This document shows positions 1 to 9,342 of a DNA stretch of 64,000 nucleotides, in pieces; position 1 is the stretch's first letter, and each line of letters begins with the position of its first letter. Under the pieces are notes generated by a model. It was not told where the DNA came from and did no database searches. It was given only the letters and a program-made list of their open reading frames with translations. The stretch comes from Sipunculus nudus (taxonomy: Eukaryota; Annelida; Sipuncula; Golfingiida; Sipunculidae): positions 50,876,079 through 50,940,078 of the forward strand of contig CM049309.1 of the NCBI GenBank assembly GCA_026874595.1, given 5' to 3'. The position numbers were made by a program, and so were the translations under genes.

Positions 1-423
1 GGAATCATACATGCACGTAACATTAACCCGGTTCCCCGGCAACACTTGGAGGTTTTATCACTTCAGTCACTGGTGGCGTGTATCAAGAAAAATTTGACAC
101 TCTATACCATGAGATCAAAACAGATTACCATCTACCTAGATCAGTGAACCAGTTACAGGGACAGACAAACATCCATTTGCATGTATGGTAACCTCTGTGT
201 GTCTAATATTCTTTCTCTGCTTGAAAATTTTAACCGAAACTGATTCGACACAAATCAATTGCAGTCTGGATCTATCGCGTGTCATCAATTGTTAATATTA
301 CAACAAAGTTAACAGACAATATGAAGAGAAAATGTGTTCTGAAAGACAACAATACCGGACAGGTAAATCTGCAGCCAAGCATGTTTTGCAGGACTTATTA
401 ATTTGTCCACACGTTCACATGAA

Positions 424-426
<3 letters not shown>

Positions 427-468
<42 letters not shown>

Positions 469-478
469 TCTTCTTCTT
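427..478. repeat. (CT)n microsatellite with a (TTC)n tail
   Basis: About 19 CT units pass directly into a short TTC run. Confidence 0.95.
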
Positions 479-540
479 TTTATACCCTTTCTTCTTGTAT
501 AAAGCAATGTGGACAGAAATTTTCTTACACAAACACTGCG

Positions 541-544
<4 letters not shown>

Positions 545-592
<48 letters not shown>
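545..592. repeat. (TA)n microsatellite
   Basis: About 24 uninterrupted TA units. Confidence 0.95.
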
Positions 593-593
<1 letters not shown>

Positions 594-1531
594 GTGACTA
601 AGGTATGTACAAAATATATAGCTCAGGATATTTGTCTATATGCCCAATATTATTTCAATTTTACCTAGCTTACTTAGATATATCGGAAAAACTGAAGAAC
701 AGGCACTGGTTCCAGAATGGTTCGTCAAAGTCAATTCATTCAAAACAAGCCCTGCATTTACAGATATAAAGGATTTTACTATTGCCGTTGGACTCACGTA
801 GTCTCTGATAGATGGCGCTGCAATAGCCTCTTCGTTAAAAGGTCAAATTTTCTCAGGATTAATAACCCCCTCCCGCCTCCCCTAAGCCCAATTGACATAA
901 TTCTCAAAATCTGGGCATCTGTAAGGCGTGGCCATAGATGAGTGGCGAGACAAAGTCGAGTACCTCCATCTACGGTTTTAATATAGATACATAGCCAAAA
1001 GATATCGTCACCAGAGTCTTCGTGACAGAATCTAATTAAGAGTGAAATGTAATCGGGCTAATGCATACCTTTATCAGGAATATATTCTTGTAGACTCTTA
1101 GAACATGAACCAAAGGAAGTATCATTGGTTTCATAACGTATATTGCTCGCCCACCCCAATTGTCATGGTAACATTGTTCATGGAATATCTGATTATATCC
1201 GACGGGGAAGTGAGGCACTTTTTTATGTATCATGGGTCTCCTCCAACTACAGCAATTCTTGTTTCCGGCCCCTGTTACCACAGGACCACTCTGATTAACC
1301 TTAGCTAAATCTGTTTGTGTAGGCTGTGTTCTCCCCTCCTCGGCCTGGGTGTATATGTTCCTGAGAAGTTCACTTGGTCGGCCTCATTAGGGAGAATCAC
1401 CATAAAATGTCGCTGACACAATGATGAAACCGGGGGTCCCCGGACCACTGTTAGTGTCATGGAATGCGGAAGAAGCTTGCCGATTTCATTCAAGGCGCCG
1501 GTATGATTAGACTACAGATACGGATTGTCTC

Positions 1532-1556
1532 GGGGGGGGGGGGGGGGGGGAGGGGG
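1532..1556. repeat. Poly-G tract
   Basis: Nineteen G, one A, then five G. Such tracts are prone to polymerase slippage, so the length may be approximate. Confidence 0.85.
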
Positions 1557-2591
1557 TTATGCATACTGAATATATGCAACGTTCCGCGCCCCCTGATGGC
1601 TTGAAAAAAAATATCAATCCGATGAATTCGCTTCCATCAAGGCTTTTCCTAGCAAGCAATAAAATATTCAGTACTTTCTATTTTCAATAATTTTACAGTC
1701 AGCAGCGGTATTCGCGTCATTTTTTTCTTTACTAACAACAGTTTGATGGGTTTTTTTAGTACAAGCTTATACATGACTTGCATATCGTCTTACTTTCATT
1801 CGGAACGATTCCTACGAAAAAAAGAAACCAACTTTGTAGCTCCAAAAATTGAGACCTACTCTAGTGGAAAATGTGACGTTATACATATTAGCGATATCAT
1901 CAATTACGTAGCAACAGACCCGCCTGGTAAGTTTCTAAGTAATTCTCATGTTTCAACCAATTTTAATTCTTAGTCCCCTCGACCACAAGTTATGTCCGGC
2001 ATGAACGTTCAGTCACTGGTAGGGGTATGTTACATACACTTACATATTAACAGTTGCAATGTGTGCCACGGGTATGTTAATGTCCACACTAGTGTGGGAA
2101 ACATTAAGCTTTAAGACAAAGTTGTTGCCAATGTTACAGCAATACAGCACGTGAAATCCCTAGTTAGCGTGGAAATGATATATCACTGGACACGCCCTAC
2201 TCTATCACCTGACGACGGGTCATACTCCCGTGGTTAGAAAGTTGATGGTTTGGTACCCTTTTCTTTCTTTATTTATTGCCTGAGACAGATGCTCCATCAG
2301 TAATGGAAACAGCACTTGATCTGAGCTTTCTCAGCAGTGCTTAATAAGACTTCACCCGGGCGCCTTGATGCCCTTAGTCCGCTCACCGACGTCACGGCAC
2401 CGGCCGCCTGGGTCCGACACACTCTAATGGGGTTGAATTAAATGTCATCTGCTGGAGGCCAGAATGGCTTTGATTACTACATGCTAACTAGAAGTATCAG
2501 ACACTGCTGACCAACTAAGTGGGCTGAAGCAGGGACAACACGGTGACCAAGATTTGTATGCGCATGCTGATAATGGACTAAAGAAAATAGG

Positions 2592-2595
<4 letters not shown>

Positions 2596-2650
<55 letters not shown>
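2596..2650. repeat. (CT)n microsatellite
   Basis: About 27 uninterrupted CT units. The Ser-Leu and Arg-Glu open frames across it are artefacts of the dinucleotide. Confidence 0.95.
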
Positions 2651-2652
<2 letters not shown>

Positions 2653-3714
2653 ACAGGGCTGTTGGCAATTGCCACATCCAATACGTCCACCATTTTCAAA
2701 CATGTTTGCCTTATAGAAGTTCTTCTGTTATCATAACTGCTTTTAATATCACAATATTAGGAGCAATTTCCGTCATGGTTTAGCTGTACACAAAAGTGTC
2801 AGTTACCCCAAGGACATCGCGAGGGACTGTATTATCAAGCAAACTATGAGCATTGCTTCCGTTAATCAAAATAAATGTGATTTTAAAATCGAATAAATAA
2901 TATGTGTGAATATTGAAGAGTACTGCATGGTCCTAAACAATCCATTTGAAAAGTGGAAGCGGTCAATACAGCCGTCTCTTCTCACAATGAATATGTTTTC
3001 AACTAATTAACATCGCCTGGTAATTAACGTCCTAATTGGCGCCATCTTCAATCAAGAATTGACTCAAGTAATTCCGAGTCATATATCTGTGAAACAATGG
3101 AAAACCGATCTGCCTGTACTGATCCATATTACATCTCATTGAACTCAAAGCAATAACAAAAAGAAAACAGGACTCAGGCTCTGAGGACAGCGGAATGCAA
3201 CAAGTACATTGTGAAATAAGATCTGTGTAGGACGACTGTTACAGCTAATCCTTTCCACGAAAGGACAGAGTATGCGCGTGATGCATAAAGAGATCGAAAA
3301 ATGCTTTGGAATTATTTAAAACACAAGAAAACTCGAGACATGGTGCCATATACTAGAAGTTCTTCTGGTGCCTTGCAGGACTACTTGTTGACAATTTTGA
3401 ATGAAATTTTAAAAATGGCGTATGACTTATTAATTAAGTTGAAGTATTTCTATGCAGTTTTATGAACCACTTGGAAAGATTTTGGACAGTCTGTTTCTTT
3501 TAAGAAACTTGCTTTGTACCCTTGATTGCAGGTATATCCATGTCCTCATCGATCGGGTGAGCAATAATATATGCTTGTATGTATGTACGTGTGTGGATTC
3601 ATATGAAATATCATATTGACAAAATATGTCACCTGTCGGAATAAGTTTATAAGACATACATAATAAAAAATGAAAACAACATAAACCTTTTTCATAACAT
3701 GTGATATAAGAATT

Positions 3715-3721
3715 GCTTACT
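3715..3721 (-). other. Splice donor of the receptor exon
   Basis: On the minus strand the exon ends TCTCAA and is followed by GTAAGC, a strong donor. The break falls after the first base of a codon (phase 1). Beyond it the frame continues for nine codons with no family similarity and then stops, as expected for intron read-through. Confidence 0.8.
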
Positions 3722-4420
3722 TGAGAATTTGTTGCCGACTAAATCCGTCAACTTTTCGCCTATCTCTTCCTCGTCTGGGTTTGTTTCGGTAAAGGGGCCC
3801 GGTAGATAGGAGATGTTCAATTTTTTGAATCGAGCAACCACTGCATTCATTGCAAGAAAACAAAAATTGTGATTGATGTGGTTTAGCGCCTTGGATGAAT
3901 AAAGTAGACTTGCTCTCCTCCACTTATTGGCATTCATTATTGACAAGATCACATTGGTCAGAGAACTGTACGTTGTCATGCTAACACTGGTTAGTAAAGG
4001 GAACTCCGCTTTTGGGGATTTTTTGTCTTCACTGAAATCGTGCGCGAAACCCCCAGCGGTAATTATCGGTAAGTTCCAGTAGGGAGCGTAGCGAGCGACA
4101 GGCGCCAAACTATAATCACAGTTTGGCCCTAAAAACACGCTAACTCGACGCTCAGTGTAAAAATTAAACGCCGCAATCGGGGCAGCTGAGGCGCTACATT
4201 CAGAATCCGCGTAGTGCACAATAACTGAACAGTTTTCAAGGAGACCCATATCTGGTAACTTACGTTTAGCTATGGTGATGGCGGGAGAGATCTTACGGAT
4301 GGAGAACATTTTATCTTCATTATTTGGTAAGATGGTTGCAAGCTCAACTTTACAGTCTTCAAAACCAGCATCAATTGCTGGCCAGCAACAGGTCCACAGC
4401 ACTAGCACAGCCACCCACAT
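3721..4420 (-). CDS. Natriuretic peptide receptor / receptor guanylate cyclase-like protein, first coding exon (partial)
   Basis: The exon encodes 233 complete codons plus one base of the next. Residues 1-18 form a hydrophobic signal peptide. The rest resembles the N-terminal half of the extracellular ligand-binding fold of natriuretic peptide receptors. The strongest match is VFLGPNCDYSLAPVAR at 95-110, followed by a W-x-x-P-(I/L)-(I/L)-TAG segment at 115-123. Cys75 and Cys101 are 26 residues apart, the spacing of the first disulfide in vertebrate NPR-A. A second block, NFCFLAMNAV at 185-194 followed by KKLNIS at 199-204, matches the family's CFF...LNIT region. N63 and N202 are possible N-glycosylation sites. 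The frame runs into a splice donor, so the remaining fold, the membrane helix and any kinase-like and cyclase domains must lie on further exons to the left, outside this window. Whether the whole protein is a cyclase or a clearance-type receptor without a cyclase cannot be told. The first Met follows a short 5' leader and directly precedes the signal peptide. Confidence 0.88.
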
Positions 4421-4524
4421 GCTGCTACTGGCGGTTGTCAGAACACAGGTAAAACGGGAGACACTAAGGCTTACCGGCTAATCCAGCTCACGATCATAAC
4501 ACTTCCGGCATGTCACTTATCCAC

Positions 4525-4561
4525 AGCTGTGAATGAACCGTGGGTATGATGTATTTATATA
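4525..4561 (-). promoter_or_regulatory. Candidate TATA-type core promoter of the receptor gene
   Basis: On the minus strand TATATAAATA lies at 4552-4561, about 130 bp upstream of the start codon. This would place a start site near 4525-4530 and give a 5' leader of roughly 100 nt. A CCGGAAGTG motif (ETS type) lies at 4500-4508, just inside the predicted leader. The TATA match is read directly. The start site is inferred, and a further upstream non-coding exon cannot be excluded. Confidence 0.45.
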
Positions 4562-4599
4562 TCAAAACGTATAGCAAAACCTACTCCGGCGCCGGAATT

Positions 4600-6119
4600 G
4601 AGTATTTTTGTCACCGCTCCATAAAATTGCTCAATGATTAGGCAAGAAGGACACTTTAGTATCCTTCCCAAAAAACCAGGAGCGTATTAAGGGTTAAACT
4701 GTTTATCTGGTCTTCTGAGAGCAGAAACACGTCGCAACTTCAGATTGGATCATCGGGCAAAACAATACGACCACCAATACGGATAACTGTGCCACATGAA
4801 AGCTTAAAACCACAAGAGTGTCCAGCCCAGCGTCCCCGCCGCCACGTGGAGGTAAGTTGTAAACAGTGCTCCAGGCCTGGATGCTGTGTATATGTGAGCT
4901 GGTTATATCAGTGCACAAACTGATGTCCTCGCATCATCCGTCACAAATGTGGTCATTAGACAAAATCGTGGCTGCACGCTGGTCACCACTGTGTGTCGGT
5001 ACCCCTTATCGAGCCGGTTGGTGCCTATTAGAGCCGGGTCCCTGCTTAAATTCGCGCTTAATTGTAGCAGCGTTCACGTCAGCCGCAAATCTCCCACACG
5101 TGAAACTTGTTGTCTGCCTATCACTGATAAGGGTGATTGCGCATGCGCCACCCGTGCCTGTGACATTCCATGAGGAGGGCCGAGATGCTGGGCTACTGTA
5201 TCAGATGTTAAATGTCACTTGAGGCGTGCTAACGGGTTCTTCCATTAGATACGCTTCTTACTCGAGTGAATACCCGCTCAACCTTTCCATTCCCAAGTGG
5301 GCCATCCACAGAGGACTCTGACGTATTTGGGTTTCCCCCTTTTCAGCCCAATAACCATACTAGTTTACATACATATTTATCACTGGTCATCACCCGTTTC
5401 ATGCCTTCAGGCTGCTCGTACAGTGATTTTGTTGATATGTAGGGCGTCAGGGTTAGAAGCAAAGTTAATTTAAACAGAATTTGATTTTATGGAACTTCGA
5501 ACAGCTCAAATTGGTTGCATTTTAATATATTAAATGTGTAATATTGATAAAGTGATTTGATCAGATATAAATCATAGTCTTAAATAAACAATAAGTAACA
5601 ACAAATATATATTCACATGTATATATATGTTACATATATATGTGTGTGTGTGTTTCGCATATATCCATCCACTCAAATTTTTATATAATTATTCCGAGCG
5701 GCTCTATATAACGAGGCATGTTGTTCCTTCATTTATAAGTCACCTTATCTTCGTCATATACATGCAGTCATTTCCTTTCAATTTATTTTAACAAGGAATT
5801 ATATTAACCTTCGAAATAGGCATATGCAGAGGATATTGATTTTGGTCAAATAGTTAAATAAACATGTTGCCTACGGGAATTAAGATATTATTTGGTTAAA
5901 TTGGAGGAGTTTATACCTGTTCAATTATAACACGCCTGCAGAACTGGATATCGCTGCCGAGTGTAATCTGAATTAAAACCTCATGACAGGCAAATAACAC
6001 TTCATATATTTAAGGCATAAATAATTTGAAAAAGAACAGATTTCATTACAAATTGCTAATGAAAAATGATGCTATTTATTAAAAATAGTAAAAAAAAACA
6101 GATCAGCTTTTTCGAACGG

Positions 6120-6120
<1 letters not shown>
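4600..6120. other. Gene-free upstream region of the receptor gene
   Basis: The 4800-5200 part is richer in GC than the surroundings and carries a CACGTG E-box near 4842 and a perfect NRF1-type palindrome, TGCGCATGCGC, near 5139-5149. These fit a distal promoter but are short matches. From 5500 on the DNA is AT-rich with a short TA/TG run near 5620-5652. An open frame across 4866-5222 shows no recognisable protein features and is not called. Confidence 0.4.

Positions 6121-6121
<1 letters not shown>

Positions 6122-6173
<52 letters not shown>
6122..6173. repeat. (TA)n microsatellite at the outer end of the Penelope-like element
   Basis: About 26 TA units. It abuts the 3' terminal repeat of the minus-strand retroelement. 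Confidence 0.95.
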
Positions 6174-6174
<1 letters not shown>

Positions 6175-6261
6175 AGGTAGAGTTACCCTTTGATGTAAAG
6201 TGCTCTATGGCCTACTGACTAGGCCAGAGCGGTATAACACTGAAGAAAAACAACACTGTAA

Positions 6262-6309
6262 ATTCACAACAGTCTATTTCACGGGGTGCAACCCGATCAT
6301 CATGTGAAT
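6262..6309 (-). ncRNA. Hammerhead ribozyme, 3' terminal-repeat copy
   Basis: On the minus strand stem I is ATTCAC (6309-6304) pairing with GTGAAT (6267-6262). Stem II is CGGG/CCCG around a 6-nt loop. GAAA is at 6280-6277, and a 3-bp stem III (ATA/TGT, including a G-U pair) has a GAC triloop. The layout is type I with a minimal stem III, the form reported for Penelope-like elements. The 5' core strand reads ATGATGA rather than the usual CTGATGA, so self-cleavage in this copy is doubtful. Confidence 0.72.
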
Positions 6310-6386
6310 GTTGTTATAGAAGCTAACGGCGTGGTTTGAAAAGCCGAGACTTTACGGGATTACGAGATTATGCTTTGTGCGTATCC

Positions 6387-6402
6387 GGGGGGGGGGGGGG
6401 GG
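6387..6402. repeat. Poly-G tract
   Basis: Sixteen consecutive G inside the 3' non-coding part of the retroelement. Confidence 0.85.
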
Positions 6403-6811
6403 AGCATGTGAAAGACTGACACTGATCCTATTGTCCTCGGGGGCACAATAGGATTGGTCGGGGTACACGTGCGATACTGGAACATGACAGGGCAAAGAGG
6501 TTTTTTTTTTTTTAATGTTTATATGTAATACAAAGAATTTTACCAGGATGCACAATTAGCATAGTATTTTTAATAGGGTCCTGGGTACAGTGAACATTTC
6601 AGTGTCCACATATGATATAAAATACACATATACTATGTAAATGCACAATATAAAAGGCAAATATACAATATAAAAGGCCAATATACTATACTCATACCAA
6701 GTGGACTCGACTCGATAAACTAACCATGGGGTAGTGGCAACGCCATGTCCCTCAACACGGATGAGCGGGCACGTTGAATATTTGTACGAATGCTAGGTTT
6801 TAAAACATTTC

Positions 6812-7387
6812 AGAGTGAATTTGTTTTGATGGCGGCACTTGGAGAGAATTTCAGCTCGAGTTCAACAATGATCCGGTGGGTAGGGGGGTGGCTATAGATA
6901 GCTTCTCAGACAAACAGAGATCACACTTTCTAGTCCCACAGAAGTAAGGTGCTGCCTTGGCAGAGATTTCCCGAAAAAGCTTCTATTTGATATTGTTGTT
7001 TTTTAATGACCAGATGTGTTTATACAGTTCAGTGATTTTAGCGTGGGATCTGTTACTAAAGGATTGTTTGTGGTTATTGTGCCTCGTCTTGAAATCACCT
7101 TCAGTACACCCTATGTAGTGTTTCTCGTCATTGTTGTAACTGTTGCCTTATAGACAATGCATCTCAGCTGACACTGACCATTCATAGGAAATTCATCTTT
7201 TTTTACGGCAGTTACATTGTTTTTGAGGTACATTCACAGCTCTGTCAGTATTTAGGACCTTAATATTATGTTTGCTGATCAGGTTAGACATGTTGGGTAA
7301 ACAGCTATAGGTATTTTTCAAATTGTTCCTGTTGAATAGCTTGTGGTACCTGTGATGTTTTGGGAAGTGTTTTTCAACTAGTTTCAT
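6812..7387 (-). pseudogene. GIY-YIG endonuclease region of the Penelope-like element (broken)
   Basis: The first part (7387-7193) contains YHKLFNRNNLKNTYSCLPN and ends in a CNCRKK motif, the Cys-containing linker before the nuclease. Downstream on the same strand lie CIVYKATV and KHYIGCTEGDFKTRHNNH, the two strands and helix of a GIY-YIG fold, followed by HAKITELYKHIWSLK. Farther on are GTRKCDLCLSEK and KCRHQNKFTL, which match the C-terminal Cys-rich end of this endonuclease. The nuclease would nick the target DNA during retrotransposition. The pieces lie in more than one frame and are interrupted, so no active enzyme is expected. Confidence 0.8.
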
Positions 7388-7568
7388 GAATTGTCTACCA
7401 ATGTTGGTTTTTACATGACGGCTGTAGGGGGATTAAACCATATTATTTTCCTTTTCCTGTTTCTTTTGCTTTTCACTGCAGGTTCAACATATTTTAAGCT
7501 TTCTGAGAACCCGCTTTTCGCTTAAGCTTTGTCATACATGGGTTTGGCTTTCCTAAATAGCTCTTCAT

Positions 7569-8475
7569 TCAGAAGATATCAGGTACACGCTTGTTGATCA
7601 TCATAGGTATCTGCCTGATAATAGCTGGAGAGTGATTGGATTGTTCGTGGACACAGAGCGGATCTTTGTTCGGTTTTCTGTAAGGGTAGAAAATGTCATT
7701 TTGGAGGTCGTGTGTTACGTCCAAGAAATCTGTGCAGGTCAGGTTAGTTCCAATGGTTATTTTTAACACAACATGGGGAAAGAGTTTGATCATTTTCTTA
7801 CGGGTGCTGTCTGCTTTGGGTCCAGACATGTTGAAGCAACCTAAACCGTAATCTCGATACAGGCCTAGAGCATTTTAACCAAATTCCTTTTATAACATAT
7901 CTAGATGGTATAAACCAACAATTTCGCATACTTCAGTGCCATCAAAACTGCTCATGGTGACGTCTAAACTAGTTTGATTTTTTTCACACAGATGTTATCG
8001 TTGCTAAAAAGTAAGCTTTCCCTGCTGTGCAGGATGATATTGATAACATCATCTGGAATGGAGACCATGGTTTTGGCAAATTTGAGGGCTTTCATAAGTA
8101 GATCTTCTGTGATCGAGGGGTAAAAATCAACGATATCAAACTTTATGAACTTTGATTTTTGTTTCAACATCAAATTTTGAACCAAGATATTACCTGTGCG
8201 GTATTTTGCCACTGGTTGAGTTTGGTTTTCAGTCTCAGTTGGCTATTAATCTTTTCCAAGTGCTTTTTGCAAATGATACCTATTTCAGATTTTGCTGGAT
8301 TTATTAGTCTGCACTTGGGGTTTTGTTCAAAATTATCCTTGTGGTCTTTCAAAGTAATATAAGCATTGCGCTCGGCCATGACTTCGATGCGGTCCGCTAG
8401 GTTAAGAGAACCGGCTATTTCTTTGGCTTCTGTACTGATATTTTTACAGATATTTTTGTCTTCTTCTAACCACAT
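7569..8475 (-). pseudogene. Reverse transcriptase region of the Penelope-like element (broken)
   Basis: Three open segments in different frames carry family motifs. The first (8475-8170) contains YITLKDHKDNF and, shortly after, CRLINPAKSEIG, an upstream RT block. The second (8212-7964) contains KFDIVDFYPSIT, the palm segment with the first catalytic Asp. The third (7829-7569) contains DFLDVTHDL and YPYRKPNKDPL, the block that follows the RT active site in this group. The order and the spacing fit a Penelope-like RT. It lacks its N-terminal part and does not form one open frame. Length and motif content rule out a host telomerase gene. Confidence 0.85.
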
Positions 8476-8521
8476 TCACCTGATGATCGGGTCGCATCCC
8501 GTGAAACAGACTGTTGTGAAT
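8474..8521 (+). ncRNA. Hammerhead ribozyme, inverted copy with consensus core
   Basis: Stem I is ATTCAC (8474-8479) pairing with GTGAAT (8516-8521). The core CTGATGA is at 8480-8486 and stem II is CGGG/CCCG with loop TCGCAT. GAAA is at 8503-8506. Stem III is ACA/TGT with triloop GAC, and the predicted cleavage is after T8515. All canonical core bases are present. One U-U mismatch sits at the base of stem II. It shares its sequence with the minus-strand copy at 6262-6309 and is in inverted orientation to the retroelement coding region. Confidence 0.8.
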
Positions 8522-8543
8522 TTACAGTGTTGTTTTTTCTTCA

Positions 8544-8544
<1 letters not shown>

Positions 8545-8624
<80 letters not shown>
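8545..8624. repeat. (TA)n microsatellite at the other outer end of the Penelope-like element
   Basis: About 40 TA units with one TTTA interruption near 8575. It begins directly after the ribozyme-bearing segment. Confidence 0.95.
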
Positions 8625-8626
<2 letters not shown>

Positions 8627-8644
8627 GTATAGATTTAAGCATAC

Positions 8645-8755
8645 TATAGAATGTATAAATTCTATGGGCAAACCATGGAATGTGTACATTCTGAGGACTG
8701 AAGTTTTAGAATGTGTACATTCCATGCATTAAGTCAAGAAATGCGTACATTCGAT
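8645..8755. repeat. Four near-palindromes at about 30-bp spacing
   Basis: Inverted half-sites GAATGT/ACATTC with a 2-bp spacer recur from 8648, 8677, 8708 and about 8738. The outermost copies are degenerate, and the DNA between them is not conserved from unit to unit. Half-sites such as ACATTCCA match the TEAD consensus. Either a decayed 30-bp minisatellite or a spaced protein-binding array would explain this. Confidence 0.55.
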
Positions 8756-8759
8756 GACA

Positions 8760-9291
8760 CAAGCCTGGAATATAGAAAGGGGACTTCTCAATGCATGATC
8801 TGGTTCCTCATCTTGTAAAAAAAGCTGACTTAATATTTGGAAAAAAATCTTGGACAAGGTGGATATATTTTACATAGTTTTGAGCTGGTGTCACATGCAT
8901 AGTCACGGAGTTGAATACCTATTAATAATGGCGACGCCCATGTACGGTAATAACTCATGAAATGTATACAGATTATTCCTAAAAGACTGACATTTATAGT
9001 ATTCAAAGAAGACACTTCACACAAATTCGTTCATATTGCCTGTTTTCATCTTCCATAAGAATCAATAAACTAATACCAATGGATCATCGACAGTTTGTGC
9101 ATACTGCATATAATCATTTTAAATATTTTCACTGGTTTTCTTATTTGGCGTCTTTTATTATAAAAGAATATAAGCAAAGGGCATCATATATACCCGTCGA
9201 TGATGCATGTATTTGCTATGTGTGTAATTCATGTGTGGCAAGAGATATAAAGAGCTTTGGTTAAGATCTAAGTTATTGTGCTTGTTTAAAC

Positions 9292-9342
<51 letters not shown>

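Larger units (their letters stand above)
1..3714 (-). other. Probable intron 1 of the receptor gene
   Basis: No further receptor exon is visible in any frame. The stretch holds simple repeats: CT near 427-464 with a TTC tail, TA at 545-592, poly-G at 1532-1550, and CT at 2596-2650. A GC-richer island at about 2350-2460 contains a GACGTCAC CRE-like half-site at 2388-2395. An imperfect RFX-like palindrome, ATTGTCATGGTAAC, lies near 1159. Assignment as intron rests only on the open donor at 3720. Confidence 0.5.
6175..8545 (-). mobile_element. Penelope-like retroelement, 5'-truncated and broken, with inverted ribozyme-bearing ends
   Basis: Read on the minus strand the element runs from reverse-transcriptase remnants (8475 to 7569) through a GIY-YIG endonuclease region and C-terminal zinc-like motif (about 7387 to 6812), then about 500 bp of non-coding DNA, to a hammerhead ribozyme at 6309-6262 and a (TA)n tract. 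At the other end the coding region is cut off and joined at about 8470 to a second copy of the ribozyme segment, in the opposite orientation, which also ends in (TA)n. RT plus GIY-YIG in this order is the hallmark of Penelope-like elements. Terminal repeats in direct or inverted orientation and hammerhead motifs in them are known for the group. The reading frame changes several times and the N-terminal part is absent, so the copy is not functional. Confidence 0.85.

Noticed and set aside
4866-5222. 118-codon plus-strand open frame upstream of the receptor
   Set aside because: It runs divergently from the receptor gene through a GC-richer region but has no domain, and two frames are open at once.
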